DNA from: Lepidonotus clava
Lineage: Eukaryota > Annelida > Polychaeta > Phyllodocida > Polynoidae
Length of the DNA stretch: 64,000 nucleotides
Direction of reading: 5' to 3'
Assembly: GCA_936440205.1 (NCBI GenBank)
Contig: OW387136.1
Span: 35,073,927 to 35,137,926 of the forward strand
The position numbers were made by a program, and so were the translations under genes. Shown here in pieces: positions 1-13,755 of the stretch (the first letter of the stretch is position 1; each line of letters opens with the position of its first letter). The notes under the pieces were generated by a model. That model saw nothing but the letters and a program-made list of their open reading frames with translations. It was not told where the DNA came from and did no database searches.

Positions 1-2787
1 ATTATTACATTTACCAATGATGGATTTGTCATAAAACCCTCCGCCACTCAAATATTAGTTAGGGAGCCTCAACTCCCATCACTCTGACGTTTTACCTTAT
101 GCACAAATACCAAGTCTAAACCCACACCCAAGGCATGATATTATAAGTGAGGCTAGCCTATACTCTGTGGAAGCACTAACTGAGTAACTGAGGCCAGGCA
201 AATTAGCGTCATTGTGAAATCACTTAACCCAAGGCCAGACAAATTAGCTTCATGGCTCTCAATTAGGCGTTGTTAGCCGCACACATGTTTATCGTGAAGT
301 ACCCTAATTTGATCACTCACTTTTATTAGGATGTCTGTTTTGGATCATTCTCCGCTAAATTCGATTACGATTGCCGCATGGTGGTTCCAGCGTTTTCATA
401 CTGGTCGCCAAGGACTTGTTATAGGCCTACAGTAACAGACGAGGAAGGGGGGAGGGGGGGCGATAATGTATTTATGCATACCGGATGAGCCCATACATAT
501 ATGAATAGGAAAAGGGCTTGATATATTAGAATGAAATGGACAGTTGTCAGATTCCAAATTGGTCGCCTGAATGCGATAGACGATGCTATTGAAAGGAGGC
601 ATATGACATTTAATATCATAATGGAAAAGGACATACACAATAATTAAACATCACATTCAAAATGGATATCCAATTAGATATCATTATGATAAAGGATATA
701 AAATTGAGTCAAAGTCAAAAATGATACAAGTGTTTCTGAATCATGCATGTTACATATATATACCATATATACATGCAGGGCATAGCGTTTATAGGCAATA
801 CAATAGATAACAGTCCAATACGTTTTGATTTATTAATAGCCCGCATGCAGATGTGTGGGTCAGTATCTATGCAGGATATAGTTAATTCCTGGACTTACTT
901 TCTGTCTGGCGTTTATAGGAGATTATATGGGTAGAGTATACCAGTATATATGGCCTTGATGTAAGTATCTTTTGCATAATGCTTCATTGAATTCCCATAA
1001 CTGATCGTACCTATAAAATGTGACTTCACACTATAAATCTGTCTAAGTATCCAGTGGAGGCCCAGGGAGAGGGGGGGGGGGCTTTTTGTAACTTCCCACT
1101 CGGAAACTATCTGCTTGCCTTTGTTAACATATCTTTTCCATCAACAAGGAACAAAATCTCATGAGTTTGCATCCTTCCGTCTAAAGAAATGGAAATGACA
1201 TAAGTATAACACCTTGGCCACATAACCCACCTTGTTAGTCTTGGCACCTTGGCCACATAACCCAGTGTCGTCCCTTCTAGTCTTATGTCCATTATAGACT
1301 TGTCACAGACTCCGCATTCTTTAACTACAGGTCCAATGCGCATTTAGAGGCATGAGGTCTGAAAAGGGCATTATTCTTTAACCTTCTGTTTCAATTGAAA
1401 TGGATCAAGCGTAACCTCTAACCACCTCCAAGGTGCCCTCTAACTAAGCCACAGGAACCCTCTAACAAACCGCCAGTTACACCCTAACTAACCACCAGCC
1501 AAGTAACACTCACACCCGCCTCTTCTAAAGATAGGATCAAAAGGCGTCACACAGCACCTTACACAATCTTCGCCCACCTGGGACCCAACTTGTTATAGTC
1601 TAAACGGTGTGACAAGTGTCGCACGTATTTTTACATCTGCCCCGGCCTCTAAAGGGCACCAAATGGCTGATGGCGTAAATGAAACACTCAATTATTCAGG
1701 TCTTGAATGAAGCGGGGTGTGTGTTTTTCTAAGAGGGTGGTTTTTGATAGTATTGTGTCCGTGGATCGTGTTATGAATAATTGAACTGATTTAAACGATG
1801 ACAAATGAGGTGCGTCACCCGAGGGGTAGATGTAATAGCGATACGTCAATGACATTGTTTACTATATGCCATGTTAAACCGTGAACATAGAGAAACTGAG
1901 AATTTAATCGTGTGTCCCCGTTCTCACATTGGAATTAATACGCACTGATCTGCCTCTGATTGCATGCCTCTGATTTCATGCAATAACAATATGTGTTAAA
2001 GGAACCTAATCTTTAACTTCCCCGATTATCCTTAGGGCTTGTATGATACGAATGGATTGAGCAAGTTTGCATTATGTAGAACGAAGATCATAACAAGTAG
2101 CGGGTCATTACTGAATGTACCTAAGTAACTAATGTATGCTAGTGATAAAACATAAAGTTCGTGCTATTTACTCTATTAGGTGATTGAGTTCAAAGCAATC
2201 AGAATGAAGAATCGCTCAGTGCGAACTGGGCTGTATGGTGCCACACGCCGGTCTGACATCCAAATCAATAACTCCTCCCTTTTTGTTTGACCTGTTTATT
2301 TCTCATAACCAGGCCAATAAAGTTATTGCCAAGCCCGCTCTACTTCTTCACACTGCGTCCCAATCGGGATCATTTAGCTCTTGTTTGGCTTATTACCACA
2401 TTTGCTGTCGGTGATAATTCGTCAATAAATCAATATTCATCACATTAGCACTTTTACGTTCTTTAGGTTGGGCTAATGTGGGACGTGTACACATTGGCTT
2501 TTGTCTTCAAAGCTGAACACACGAAGGATGTGCAGACTATAGATGTTTTGCAGATGATGTCACAACTCCCAAAAATGTGATGGATGTCATTTGGTGATCA
2601 ATTTCAAATTGTTATCATTCAAAATCAAAAACCTTTATTTTACATTTTCATTCACAACTCCTTGTTGTCCAAAGGTCAGGGGTCATAATAACCAGGGTCC
2701 AAGAGCCCCAGACCCTTAAGAAAGAAAATGGTCATCTGGATTCTTTGACCAATGGACTATACAATCATACCGAGAATAGAAGAACCC
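1..2787. other. Intergenic DNA, no gene seen
   Basis: I find no reading frame with recognisable protein similarity or splice-bounded exons here. The stretch holds short imperfect direct repeats: about 190-205 with 230-245 (GGCCAG-CAAATTAGC type) and about 1212-1265 (CTTGGCCACATAACCCA twice). There is a G-run near 1070. The AT-rich composition and scattered stops are those of ordinary intergenic animal DNA. Confidence 0.6.
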
Positions 2788-3162
2788 TAAAGCCTGGTCC
2801 CCACTTGGGCGACTAGATTTCCTTGGTCACCGGATGACCAAGGTGGTTAGTAGCCCAGCGATCAACTTCACACTGGTGCCATGATTACTGGCGACTAAAC
2901 CACTAATCGCCGTGGTTTCCTAGCAAAATATTTGATACGTTTAATATTGTTCCATAGCCACGGGGGACTAGTTAGTCATCAGGCAAATGTACTAAAGTTT
3001 CTTCTCATCTCCTGGCAATTAACTACAAGAGCATCCCAACGTGGCGATTAGTTTTTTAGCCCGGCGACTAGTTAGTCGGCCCATGACCAATATTTTGTCC
3101 TTAGTTGCCCGGCTAATCCACTAATCGCCATTGTTAGTCACCCAAGTGGGGACGCAGCATTA
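2788..3162. mobile_element. MITE-like element, copy a
   Basis: The two ends are inverted copies of each other: GGTCCCCACTTGGGCGAC near 2796 on the left and its complement, ending GTGGGGACGCAG, near 3140-3157 on the right. The interior is a degenerate array of GGCGACTAGTTAGTCG-like words with no coding potential. The short size, terminal inverted repeats and lack of an ORF fit a non-autonomous DNA transposon. I cannot assign a superfamily because I see no clear target duplication. Confidence 0.6.
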
Positions 3163-3268
3163 TAAAGCCTATAAATAGCATTGGTCGCCATGGTTAGAAA
3201 GGGTTAAGACATTTAGTTGGTTGACTAGATCCATTTCTTGTACTCTGTCGTTTTGTTGAAACCAGGCT

Positions 3269-3651
3269 TAAGGCTGGTCTCCACGGGGTGACCAATATCA
3301 CAAAAATTCCATCATACTACTATTGACGGTGACCAATGTAGTAATGGGCAGCTAAGTTGTCTAGCGATTAATTATACAAGGATGCCGTGATGTCTGGTAA
3401 ATAAACAACTAATCCCCGTGGTTTCTGGTTGAAATATTTGACATGTTTGATATTTCCCCATAGCCATAGGTAAATTAGTTGGTCGCTGGGTGACATATTG
3501 AAGTGTCCTCTAGTTGCCAGCAGATTTATGACATGAGTGTCCCAAAGTGGAGATTAATGTTTTAGTCGCTGGGCGACAAGTTAGGGACCAATATTTCATC
3601 CTTGGTCACTGGTAGTTATTGGGGTTTAGTTGTCCTGCGGGGATGCGCCTT
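3269..3651. mobile_element. MITE-like element, copy b
   Basis: This belongs to the same family as the copy at 2788-3162. It begins AAGGCTGGTCTCCACGGGG and ends near 3651 with the inverted counterpart CCTGCGGGGATGCGCCTT. The interior again carries repeated TTAGTYGCYGGGCGAC-type words. It abuts the next copy directly. Confidence 0.5.
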
Positions 3652-4135
3652 GAAGGTGATCCCCACAGGACAATTAGTGCCAACAATTAGCTGTCATTCA
3701 TCAACGACTATCTGTAATTCATCCATTGTCAATGAATCAACAACTAATTGTCAACGATTTACATCTAGTTGTCTGCTAAATATTGAAAATGTCCAATTTT
3801 TTTGTGTCAGCACAGCACCAGCATGGATCAGCTTAGTCGTCGGTGAATACTGCAAACTAATCGCCTCATGGAGATCCAGGGCCAAATATTTGACATGTGT
3901 AATATTTTTCTCTAGTCTCGATGAGTGCAGTTAATCACTAGCCAGGACGACCAGTATGACCTCTAATCACCGGCAGTTTGATGGGAAGAACGTCCCAATG
4001 TGGTGATTACTGGATTTCACTGGCAACTACATGTAACTAGTTTTCCGGTGACGTACTAATTTGTTAGTCATCAGGCGACTAACATTAGTTGTTGGGATTT
4101 AGTCGCCCTGTGGGGACGCGCCTTTAGTGATATTA
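3652..4135. mobile_element. MITE-like element, copy c
   Basis: This third copy of the family runs from GAAGGTGATCCCCACAGG to the inverted end CCTGTGGGGACGCGCCTTTAG. It follows copy b head-to-tail with essentially no spacer, so the three copies form a small cluster in 1.35 kb. Open frames inside it are low-complexity shadows of the repeat words. Confidence 0.5.
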
Positions 4136-5409
4136 TGATTATACTACGCCAGTGAAATCAGTGGAACCATGGGTCAAGGTTGAGATGTATGCTTTCCTTC
4201 AGAAAGAATTAGGTATGGTATCTCAACATGCTTTAACATAATATGATATAATGCCTCATTGTGTAATATGTATTTCTATGATTTTTAAAATTTAGCATTT
4301 TTCCTGATTTCCAATAATTCAATTCTAAATAGAACCTATAGTTTACATTTTATTTCAATTCTTTCAAAAGAGGGTTTACAGAATCAAAATTTGAAATTAA
4401 TTATGTGTCATTCACCTATATGCATGTATTATTCAGCAAACGAGCATAGTCACAAGGCTGGGGTGAAATTACGAAATATTACCATTTTGAGCAGATTTTT
4501 CCAAAATGCCCCCTTTGCGCTGAGCAGTAATTTGAGTTCTATCATAGAATGTTTGCTGATTTCTTGCCTACTCTTGGCATATTTGAATATACAATTATCT
4601 GTAATTACTATCTAACTGGTTTTCTCAAACTGTACTACAGGGACCCTTTCCGCACCATCTGCCTACCGTGAAACTATGATTTCATAGCAATCAGAAGCTA
4701 TTTGTAGTGTGTGGTTTTCTAATGGAAAAATGAAAATAATATTGCAATCATAACATTTTGTGAGGGCAACATGTACTTATACATGATGATAATGTCCAAC
4801 TCTTTACTCGTATCTTACTGAAGAGCATAAATGTTGCACATAGGTTGCTCTCAGAGGTTAATCGTAGTTATCTTTTGACCTTTTCTCATGTTCATTGAAA
4901 TTAAAAATGTATCATGTAGTTGCATGCTACAATGTAGGTCAGATGCTACAATTGCCTTTATTCCATAAAAACCTCGTCAATATCAGTCCATAGTTTCATG
5001 AATCAGGCTTTGAAATAGAAAGTATCAGTTCTCATTTATGGTAATGTTTACATAATATAAGGTGCATGTTCAGCTAGGTTATGTATGTATTCCAAGGAGA
5101 ATTTGTCAATCTAAAGGAAGGAAAATACTTCAAAATATCTGAAACTCAAAATATGGGTCCTTATTACATTTCCTTCTCATACTGTATGCCAATAATTGAT
5201 TATACTTGTTTCAATCACAGTTCAAAATCCTGGAAAAGCTTAATAAGTTCATTGATTGCAAATTTTGCTGCAATGATCTATAGTAATCATTGTAGCTTAA
5301 CCATCAAAGAACATGTCAGCCACGCAATGTTGGTAATCTGTTTCAAATTATCAAAAAAAAGTGCGCCCCACTTCATTCAGCACTGTCGGAAGGAACTTGA
5401 CTATTCACA
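4136..5409. other. Intergenic DNA, no gene seen
   Basis: This is AT-rich DNA without a recognisable gene. The last few hundred bases may be a decayed 5' part of the LINE that follows, but I cannot read reverse transcriptase motifs before about 5410. Confidence 0.45.
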
Positions 5410-6323
5410 CCTATAGGTAGTATACTCGGGCCAACACTCTTCATTTTCTATATCAATGATGTTGAACGTTGTATTGAACATGTGAATATTAATACATATG
5501 CTGATGACTGTGTACTGTATTATTCTGGTAAGGAATGGTTGAAAAGACATACCAAGATCCAATCTGATCTGACCAGATTTGTAAATTGGGCCTATGAGAA
5601 TGCATCAGTAAGTAAGACAAAATGTATGATAATTGCTTGCAAGGCTAAGCTAGATTAATTAGTACATCCCAAACCTTTTACTGTGGGTGAAAGCATAGTA
5701 AGTTTTGTACAACACTATTCTTATCTAGGAATTCATCTTGACCAGGAAATGAAGTACACTACAACATTTAACACTGTTCAGCGTATTGTATCAAACAAGA
5801 TTTTCCAATTGTCTAAATTACGAAGATATATAGATACTATAGTATGGCTATACGAATCTACAAACAGACAATTTTACCACATTTGGACTACTGTGGATTC
5901 ATACTATCATCATGCACTATTGCACAAAAAAGAGAGTTACAGACCTTACAAAATAATGCAGGAAGAATTTGTTTATTGATAAATCGTAATGATCATGTAG
6001 CATTGGACTATATACATTTGAAGCTGCATCTTGTCAGCTTGGAGCAGAGATGGAGAATACAGTTTCTTGGTCTTATGTATAATCACAGTAAAAAGGATGA
6101 TGCATTAGGCAAACCAGCAAGAAACACACGATGTTCACTAAAGAGAAGTTTTGTTACGCCTAGTTATATCAGTGTCAAATATTTCAATAGTCCATTTTAT
6201 AAAGGTACATTGTTATGGAGTGCTTTAACTAAAGAGGTACAAGACTGTCCTAGCCTGCATAGATTTAAAATTTCTGTAAAATCTTTGTATAGAGAGTATG
6301 AGGATCTCCTCTCAACCATGTGA
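5410..6323 (+). pseudogene. LINE reverse transcriptase fragment (CR1/jockey-like)
   Basis: This is the 3' part of a non-LTR retrotransposon ORF2. Reading from 5410 gives a decayed PQGSILGP-type motif (here PIGSILGPTLF) followed by FYINDV. The catalytic YADD box comes next (TYADDCVLY, near 5495-5520), then a downstream block with HYSYLGIHLD and SKLRRY. After a frame change near 5840 the reading continues as ILPHLDYCGFILSSC through to a stop at 6323. One in-frame stop (5656-5658) and one frameshift separate the blocks, so the copy is dead. The 5' end is missing, as is usual for LINEs. The palm motif and the C-terminal HLDYC/LQNNAGR style fit the CR1/jockey group rather than RTE or L1. The exact clade is a guess. 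Confidence 0.8.
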
Positions 6324-9300
6324 ATATGTGATACTACTTATTTGGTTAATTTATAATTTTACTGTATAACATTGATGTCTTCATTATACTATTCATCTAT
6401 CATATTTCATTCATAATTATGTAGCACATCTGGAAACCAGGGGGAACCCTGACAATTGTTACTTAATAAAACTCCTTTAAAAAAACACCTGCCTTTACCT
6501 ACCTGCCTACATGCGTTTTTTCTGCCAACCCAAGCGATCAAACTACACTCACAGGTAGGTAAAGTGTATATGGACGATGCACATTTACTTTTCTCTTTAA
6601 GACTATTGATCATAAGAGCCTCTAAAAGCCCTAATTAGCAAGCGATTACTCACTTGATCGGGAACCCTTATAAAGCCTTACAATGCTGGTTGGAGCAGAG
6701 GCAGACCCCTGTTGGAGTAATGCCCATATGAAAATGACTGTTATCAGACTATGAAGGACATGTTTTTTCATAGCTTAATCATATCTGCGATATGTATAAT
6801 GCATGGACATCAAAGGTCGAACCAGGGGAATAATGCACGTTCAAGATCCTGACAATGTGTTTGGAATTTATTACAGTAATTCAGAGGCAGATCTAGGATT
6901 TCCAAAAGGAGGGGGTCAGCACACAGGCTAAGTACTAAAAATGCATGCATTTGCACGCACATGTGCGACATTTTCCCCTCTTTGCCTAATTTAGGGATGA
7001 TGGGAACATGGGCCACAGGGCATCTGAGTGAGCTCCCAATAAAACGTCAAACTTTACAATGACTCCTACACATCACTGCAGTCTTCTACATAGATCAACA
7101 TCTGCACCCACCTATCTGCTATCTATATCTATACCCTTCCCTTCCTAAATACGAAAATAGTTGTAGGAGTGAACGGATGTGTGTAATGATTGCTACACGA
7201 TCGTTGGTAGAAATGAGAGGTGGTCATAGGACCGACCTTTCTCAATGATTCAGGTGTACTGACGCGGGTGGCCAGTCCATGTTTGGGCAGCAAGGCGTGA
7301 GCTTTAGAAGCGCACGTGTAAGCCATGTTTCACTTTGACAGTAGTGAAATGGGGGAGGAGTCACGGTGTGACGTACCACCTTATAATAATGTGTTCCGCT
7401 CTTAGCCAGCCAGAGTTAGCTGTAAACACTGTGTGAGTAACATCCAGGGAAGGTTGGACCTTTAACCTGCAGTCTTGGTTCTGGATTGAGGCATAGAAAT
7501 TGTGTTAGAGCGCGGAGCGTTGATTGAATGTGTTTGAGGGGATTCCTACCTCGGGACTGATCATGGTCAATCGAGTTCTTGTCACAGAACGACTATACAT
7601 TGGATAATAAACAACTATATCCTTTCACGTGAGTGTTCATGTCTTACATGATATTGAACTATGATTATGTATTGAACAACAGCAGTCGACAGGAGGGAGA
7701 CTGCTTACGGAGCTAGTTATTATCTACAACTTTACAATTACTACAACACCCTACTAACAGCAAGATAATTAACCTCTATAGTTCACAGGTTCTTAACATT
7801 AATTTTGTTTCTAATAATTGTTAATAAAGCATCGGCACCCTCTCCTAGTACTGGCGTAGTCAAGGGGGGCTATCGGGGTGCCAAGCATGCGAGTGGTTTC
7901 AGATGTTTAGGCCAGGCAGAGGGCGGACTAGAGGGGATGAGGCGGGCTAAGTCGGGGGACAAACCCCCAAATCAGCCCGTCTATAGCCGGCATTAGGGAT
8001 TATGGGCGGGGAGGAAAGGGGGGTACGGAGAGCTAGGCTCATGTCGATGGCGTTTAGCCCACAGTTCACAGACCGTACACCGTTTCCATGAACCTGTGCA
8101 TTGAACCATTCCATGGACGCCTGGGACCACAGAAACTCATATCCCTAGCAGGCCCTATTCTTTTGAAAAAGGCATATAGATTTATGAATACAGACTAGGC
8201 ACTTTCTGTGTAAGTATTTTTAGGGGGTTTCCATAATAAAGTATTATTGCCAGTCAGCATAATATAATTATGCTGACTGGTTTGAGCTTGTCGGTGGCAA
8301 CTAGAATTAAGCCCATCCCATATTGGGTATATCCCAGGGTTGGACAAGGGCTGGACAAAATTACTTTATATGCTATAGAGTTGGGGTTACTGAAATAATC
8401 AAGAATTATATTTTCTAATATCCCCAAGTGCTAAGAAAACATTATGATTTATTGAATTTTATGAATTGACAGCTTTCCAGGTTTGCTAGCCAACCAAAAT
8501 GCTGTTTTCTGGGGCAATATAGGGTTAGACATTATAGGTTGGGCTGACAGCCTTCATCATTAGTTCTATATTGGAAAAGAACAATATCTAAAGCCACATT
8601 TTACAATTTGAGTCAATTTTTTACTATGCAACTATCTTCATGAAATAAGCACAGAGGCACATTTGAAAATATTTCATGGTAAACTTTAACGTTGGTGTAA
8701 ACTGGGATGGGCTTATTGATTTAGTTTGTCAGTTGTTGACAAGTAAAAGCTTGTCTACTGACCATTTAAATCCTGGGCGACTAATAGCTAGGAGTATCCT
8801 CTTGTCAGTTGTGGTCGGTCACCCAAGGCATCCTAATATATGATATATGACGAATTTTGTCTGCCGCCACTCGCAATTTTCCGTCGATGAGTTTTTAGTA
8901 TAGTGATGGCCGCTAAATTGGCATGCGGCTTTAGTAGATGAACCAGGGAATGGCCTTAATATAAATATAGTCTTTGCGGTATATGGGTACCTTTTTGGAT
9001 AGCAACCATAAGGATCATTGACAGCTCCCAGTTCCTATCAACTAACTACATTACCCACTGTGAAAATTTAATAATCCAAATAAGATAATTATAGACTGGT
9101 AAGCGTATCATGCACAAATGTAAAGACCGTACAAACTTGTAACGTCTTGAAGATCAGACTATTCTGAAGATTAAGAATTAAATCATTATAAAAAAAAGCA
9201 ATGCAGAAACAGAAAGTCAGACAGAAATTATATCAATTAACGGTTTCAAGGCGGTGTAATTTTCATCAAAGATTATTCTCGCGGAATGTTACAGGTTAGG

Positions 9301-9887
9301 CCAGTATACAGGGGGGTTGACGGGGGTGGTGCACCACCCCCACCAATTTTCAAAAAGTTCAACCATTTAAAAAGAAGTTGTACCTTTCCTTTGCGAATTT
9401 AATGTAAAATCACCTAAAAATAGTAAGAAAATCTAAAGGTCAATTTTTTGAAAATATAAGCAAAGGTTCCACTGAGAGAACCTCGCCATCCCCCATACGG
9501 GCCTGTTAAGATTATTTGCCTTTTCGTTACTGTAACTATTAGCACTTTTGCAGTTGAATATGCTGCAAGATGGCAATAGACTGAGTTACTACATTTACAT
9601 CAACATATAACATATTGCGATATTTTTTCCATAATCGGTAATCCTTTTGCAACTTCCTGTGAAATGCTGTTGAAAGAAATTCGTGTTTAAGTTTTACTCC
9701 ATCAAAGTGTAATAAACAATAATTATACTGAGACCTCTGACGTGCGAAAACCAATTGATATTCTTCAAAATATCATTTTTTCCCTTTAATTATAGTATTG
9801 TAAGAAAAACACATTTAAGATCTTCTAAAAACATATTAGTATTCATTAGCATAACTAGACCAATATGGATTCCCGTTTAAATGGTGG
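6324..9887. other. Intergenic DNA with small palindromes
   Basis: No gene is supported. The stretch includes the short palindrome at 8250-8280 and a GGGGGTGGTGCACCACCCCC inverted word near 9324. A block around 7380-7620 has a TATAA-like and an AATAAA-like word. It resembles a regulatory repeat, but I could not tie it to a family. Confidence 0.5.
8250..8280. repeat. Short palindrome
   Basis: The arms CCAGTCAGCATAAT and ATTATGCTGACTGG are perfect inverted repeats of 14 bases around a three-base centre. They could extrude as a hairpin, or be the fused ends of a small inverted-repeat element. No adjacent gene explains them. Confidence 0.7.
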
Positions 9888-12800
9888 TATTAGTGGTGTA
9901 TGTGGAAAATGGGTGGGGCTGGTAGGAGGAGATCTAGAATCCTGGTGTTGATCCGTCTTTGCCTGAGCATACATTAGACTGGATAAGCACGATTATCTCA
10001 GCGCATACAGGGTTTGCGATCCGAGATCAAACGCTGGATGGCCGAAGGTAAGTATTTGTCCACTTAGGAGAACAAATGGTCAGGTTCACACATGTCTGAG
10101 TTCTATGAGTTTAATCAATTTTGGAATGGGCTTTTTGGCGTTGCTAGTTTTCCGGGCACCAAACTATCCGGGCTATTTCCACTCAGCCATAGATGAATGG
10201 ATATCTGTTTAACATAATCAAAGTGGTCTCAGAGACCGAGAGTTAAAACAGAAGATCTGGTTGACATCAATAATTCCAGGAAAATATAATCTCACAGCCG
10301 ATTTTGTAAAAGCCAAGAGAAATAGAGAATAAAAATAAATCACCATAATTTCAGGTATTGAGAGCAGTGATTGCAAAGTGTGAAAATATGTACACGTTTA
10401 AAATACGTTTTCAGTAGTAGATCTTGTATTAGTTCTGTTTATTGTTCAGGAAATTGAAAGTCTTGCATATGAAAAACATGAATGCAAATAAAGGAACCCT
10501 TCGAAATTAATAAAACTATCAAACTATCAAATTGTCATTGAAATTTGCCACGGTCTTTACTATCAGTATATTTTGTAAGAGGGAAAAGTAAAAAAAAAAA
10601 AAAAAGAAGAAGAAGAAGAAGAAAATCGTAGAAATGCATTCATCCAAAGGCATCTTAGTAGGCCTACATGGTATACTTTGGGTTGCCATAACAATTTGTC
10701 ACTGATCTTTTATACTCTAGTGCAGTATCTTAGATCTATAATGTAAATGTTTTATGGTGGCACATGTAATAACTGAATGGATAGTATTCTTCTTTTAGGC
10801 ATAGTGATACCATGGTAGGTTTAAAATCAAAGTGCAATGTCCAGACCTTTACCTTGTGATTCTTTCTCCAGATTGCCATTAGGCCCATTGGGGTCTGATA
10901 CCCCATCTTATAATGTCCCATTCATTCATGGTGGACACGTTCTTTTCATTGTTCACCATTTTACCAAAACACATTCATACTCAACGTAGAGTATCATATT
11001 ATACAAAAGCAGTACACTAGACTCATTATAAAGAGAGTTGAATTTCAATCTCAGCATCGATTAATTATTCATTTGGATCCAAAATTGTCGTTATCAAAGG
11101 TGACAAAAGAAACTGATTGAGAAATTTTGAAAATTCTAAAAATGGATGTATCTCTGTTGTGCATCCATTTTAATAAAGACATTATACCTATTGACAAGTC
11201 AAGCATCTTCTCTGCCCTGCCGTCGGCCGCACCGTAGGCGCCCATTTTAGGGCCATCCAGGGGGCTTGTCGTTCTATCTGTCACTAGTTTCCGGCGTTTG
11301 ACATCAGCGGAAGCTTAAAGAGCGATGTGAATGATACAATAACAGTGTCGGCCCTGGAGTATCCGGGGCTGGTAGGAAATAGAGACCGATGGGAATTGAA
11401 GCTAAATGTCCGACACAATTTTTGTTTCTATTTTAAACTTTTTAAAGTGTTCTCGGAATAGGCCTATTGATCACTGTATTGGTTTCAACTGAGAATAAAT
11501 AGATTAGTTAGCTGAGTACTAGTGTGTTTGTGTTTTTTTAGTTATTTAAAAAGGTTACAAATCAAACTTGGCGTCTATTCTCCGTTTGTCTCCTGACTAC
11601 ATTTTTTTTATATACAAGTCTTTTTGCAAAATGACCTGCTCATGCTTACCTGTATGTCAGGTATTACATCAGTAGTAGTATGATGGAGTCGCTGGCGCGC
11701 ATAGTCAATGCTACTAAGTAGGTCAGTAGGTCACTACGACCGAGTTTAGGTCTAAAATAGGTTCATAGCTTAATAGAGACTTTGAATAATTAGGTCATTA
11801 CGACCTACTTATAAAAGCTATTTTTGTAATTAGGTCAGAGGTCAGAGGTTAGAAATATTAGAAAACAGGGTCACTGAGAAAACATGTCAGGGGAAGAGCG
11901 CGTGGAACGACGTGGAGACCGGAGGCCGTAAGGCCGGAGGTCTGCACGTCGTTCCTCAACGCGCTCTTCCCCTGGCATGCTTTCTCAGGGACCCTATATT
12001 CTGGTTACGGATAAAATATTACATATGTTCTGATATTTTAATTGCAAAGGGGGCGGTGCGGGCATTCCATGGGAGGGCTGTTTTAGGAATGAGGTGGAGA
12101 CCGGAGGCACGGCCGGAGGTCTCCACCTCATTCCTAAAACAAACCCTCCCATGGGCTGCGCGCACCGCCCCCTTTGCAATTTTATGACTTATACTATTAC
12201 TATTCGATTCGATTATATCTACTTTATGTGTATGTATTCGTTTAATATGATTTTGATAAAGTTTCGTCTTCATATTCATTAAATAATATTCGTATAGAAA
12301 CTGAATATAGAGTTTTCGTGTTTATATTCATTAAATAATATGCATATAGAAAACACAACATATAAAATTCGTTTATAAGTTTTATTCATTAGAAACATAT
12401 ATAGAAACATATTTACAGTGTCACAGATACATGGTGTAATCTTTTATTTACATTGAAACTGTTCACAAAGTGAAAAATATATAATACAAAATCATTTACA
12501 CTGTTGGCATAAGAAAACATTGTTTCCGTTGCCTGGTAATAAACAAATTAAACAATGAGAACAGCTTCGGGCAAGTGTCCTTATCTTCGGCTGTTTCAGT
12601 TTCTCTTTGTTCCATGTGTGAGTGTATACATATGTGTGATGAGGATTTCTGACGGATTTAGCAATGGTATGGTGAAAGAGAGACTGTGCTTTGAAAAAGT
12701 TACAGTCTACTTCAGTCGCCAACACATTGTGACCGAAAACAGGATTCATTTGCACCTGGTATGAAAAGAAATTTTCGATGGCCTGAATGTAAATTGATTT

Positions 12801-13755
12801 CAGCTCACAGTGTAGTTGTATACATGTAAAACAGAACAAAGGACCAACAAAAGTGACATCGGAATCACGGATTCAACATTTACAAAAGGCCTGTGAAACG
12901 GCTGTCACTTTATGTTGCTCAATGAAAACCATAAGTGACTTTACACTGTTGACGGTGTATCTGGTAGTAACTCTGAAACATGAGTCTTGATGATGTTGAT
13001 ACACCGCCAAACAGTAGTCCTTGTAGTTATCGCCGTTGATAAGCTGGCTCGTTGCGAAACTATACCCGTCCCACATAGCTTCTGTAAAAGTGGAACAGGA
13101 TCACGTCGTACCAGTGGTGTGGTCTACAGTACTAACATGGTGTGGTTTCAGATAAAAGTCGCTGTACTGTGCGGGGATAATCTCCCAAAAGAAATATCCA
13201 CTACATCCGCAAAGTACAGCGACTTTATCATTTTTGGGTATAAGTTGAAAATTAATGTCTGCTGATGGATAGTTAGAGTCGAGAGTACTATCCGGAGATT
13301 CAGGTCGTGACTCAGCAATATTGAGGAATGATAAATCGAGACCCCAACTAAGTGTGGTCTCGTTATCATTTGTTGATGAATCATTGCTTGCCAAATCGAT
13401 TAGAAAATCCGAATAGCTGCTGTCACTCATATTGAAGCTGTAATATAATACTTGAAACTATGGCTACACTAAGCAACTAGATGAATAAAATATGGGTATC
13501 CAGTTATTTTTGTAGTATTTACTATTTAGTATGTACTAAGAAAATAACTGGTAGTGGGTAGACACCTGAAATTTCTCTGTGATTCGCTGAGATTTTTCGC
13601 TGCCGGGAGTTCTACCCTAGATAAAGCCATGCATAAAGCCATGCATTTTTTTGGTTTCTGTGAGATATTGTATAATTTTTTAATTTTTTTAAATTTTTAT
13701 AATTTTTTAAAGTTTTTTCATTTTCTTAGACAAATATTTATATTTCAAGCGTTTA
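9888..13755. repeat. Tandem duplication, first unit (3868 bp)
   Basis: The bases from TATTAGTGGTG at 9888 to 13754 recur at an offset of exactly 3868 and match wherever I compared them, including an A-run followed by an AAG repeat (about 10590-10623 and 14458-14491). The unit holds host flank (9888-11667), a copy of the ATCAGT target site (11668-11673), a copy of the Polinton left inverted repeat (11674-11810) and about 1.9 kb of Polinton interior. It is either a very recent segmental duplication or a false duplication made during assembly. Matching microsatellite lengths favour an artefact or extreme youth. Confidence 0.9.
11674..13754. mobile_element. Duplicated left-end fragment of the Polinton
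   Basis: This extra copy of the left ~2.1 kb of the Polinton lies in the first duplication unit. It carries the left terminal repeat, both GC-rich hairpins (11867-11995 and 12041-12180) and the unknown interrupted gene (12492-13430). It lacks everything further inward and has no right end of its own. It therefore arose by duplication of the junction, not by a separate insertion. Confidence 0.85.

Noticed and set aside
3602-3934. 110-codon open frame
   Set aside because: It lies inside the MITE-like cluster and is built from its repeat words.
7380-7640. Possible solo LTR (TATAA and AATAAA words)
   Set aside because: I could not find paired TG/CA ends, a target duplication or any internal retroelement part.
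9999-10047. Possible tiny host exon (CAG acceptor and GAAG|GTAAGT donor), also in the second unit
   Set aside because: Only splice-like words support it. I found no neighbouring exons or protein match.
11912-12282. Overlapping open frames on both strands in the hairpin region (and 15780-16150)
   Set aside because: They are mirror shadows of the two palindromes, with repeated GGRPEARP-like peptides. They have no start context and no family.
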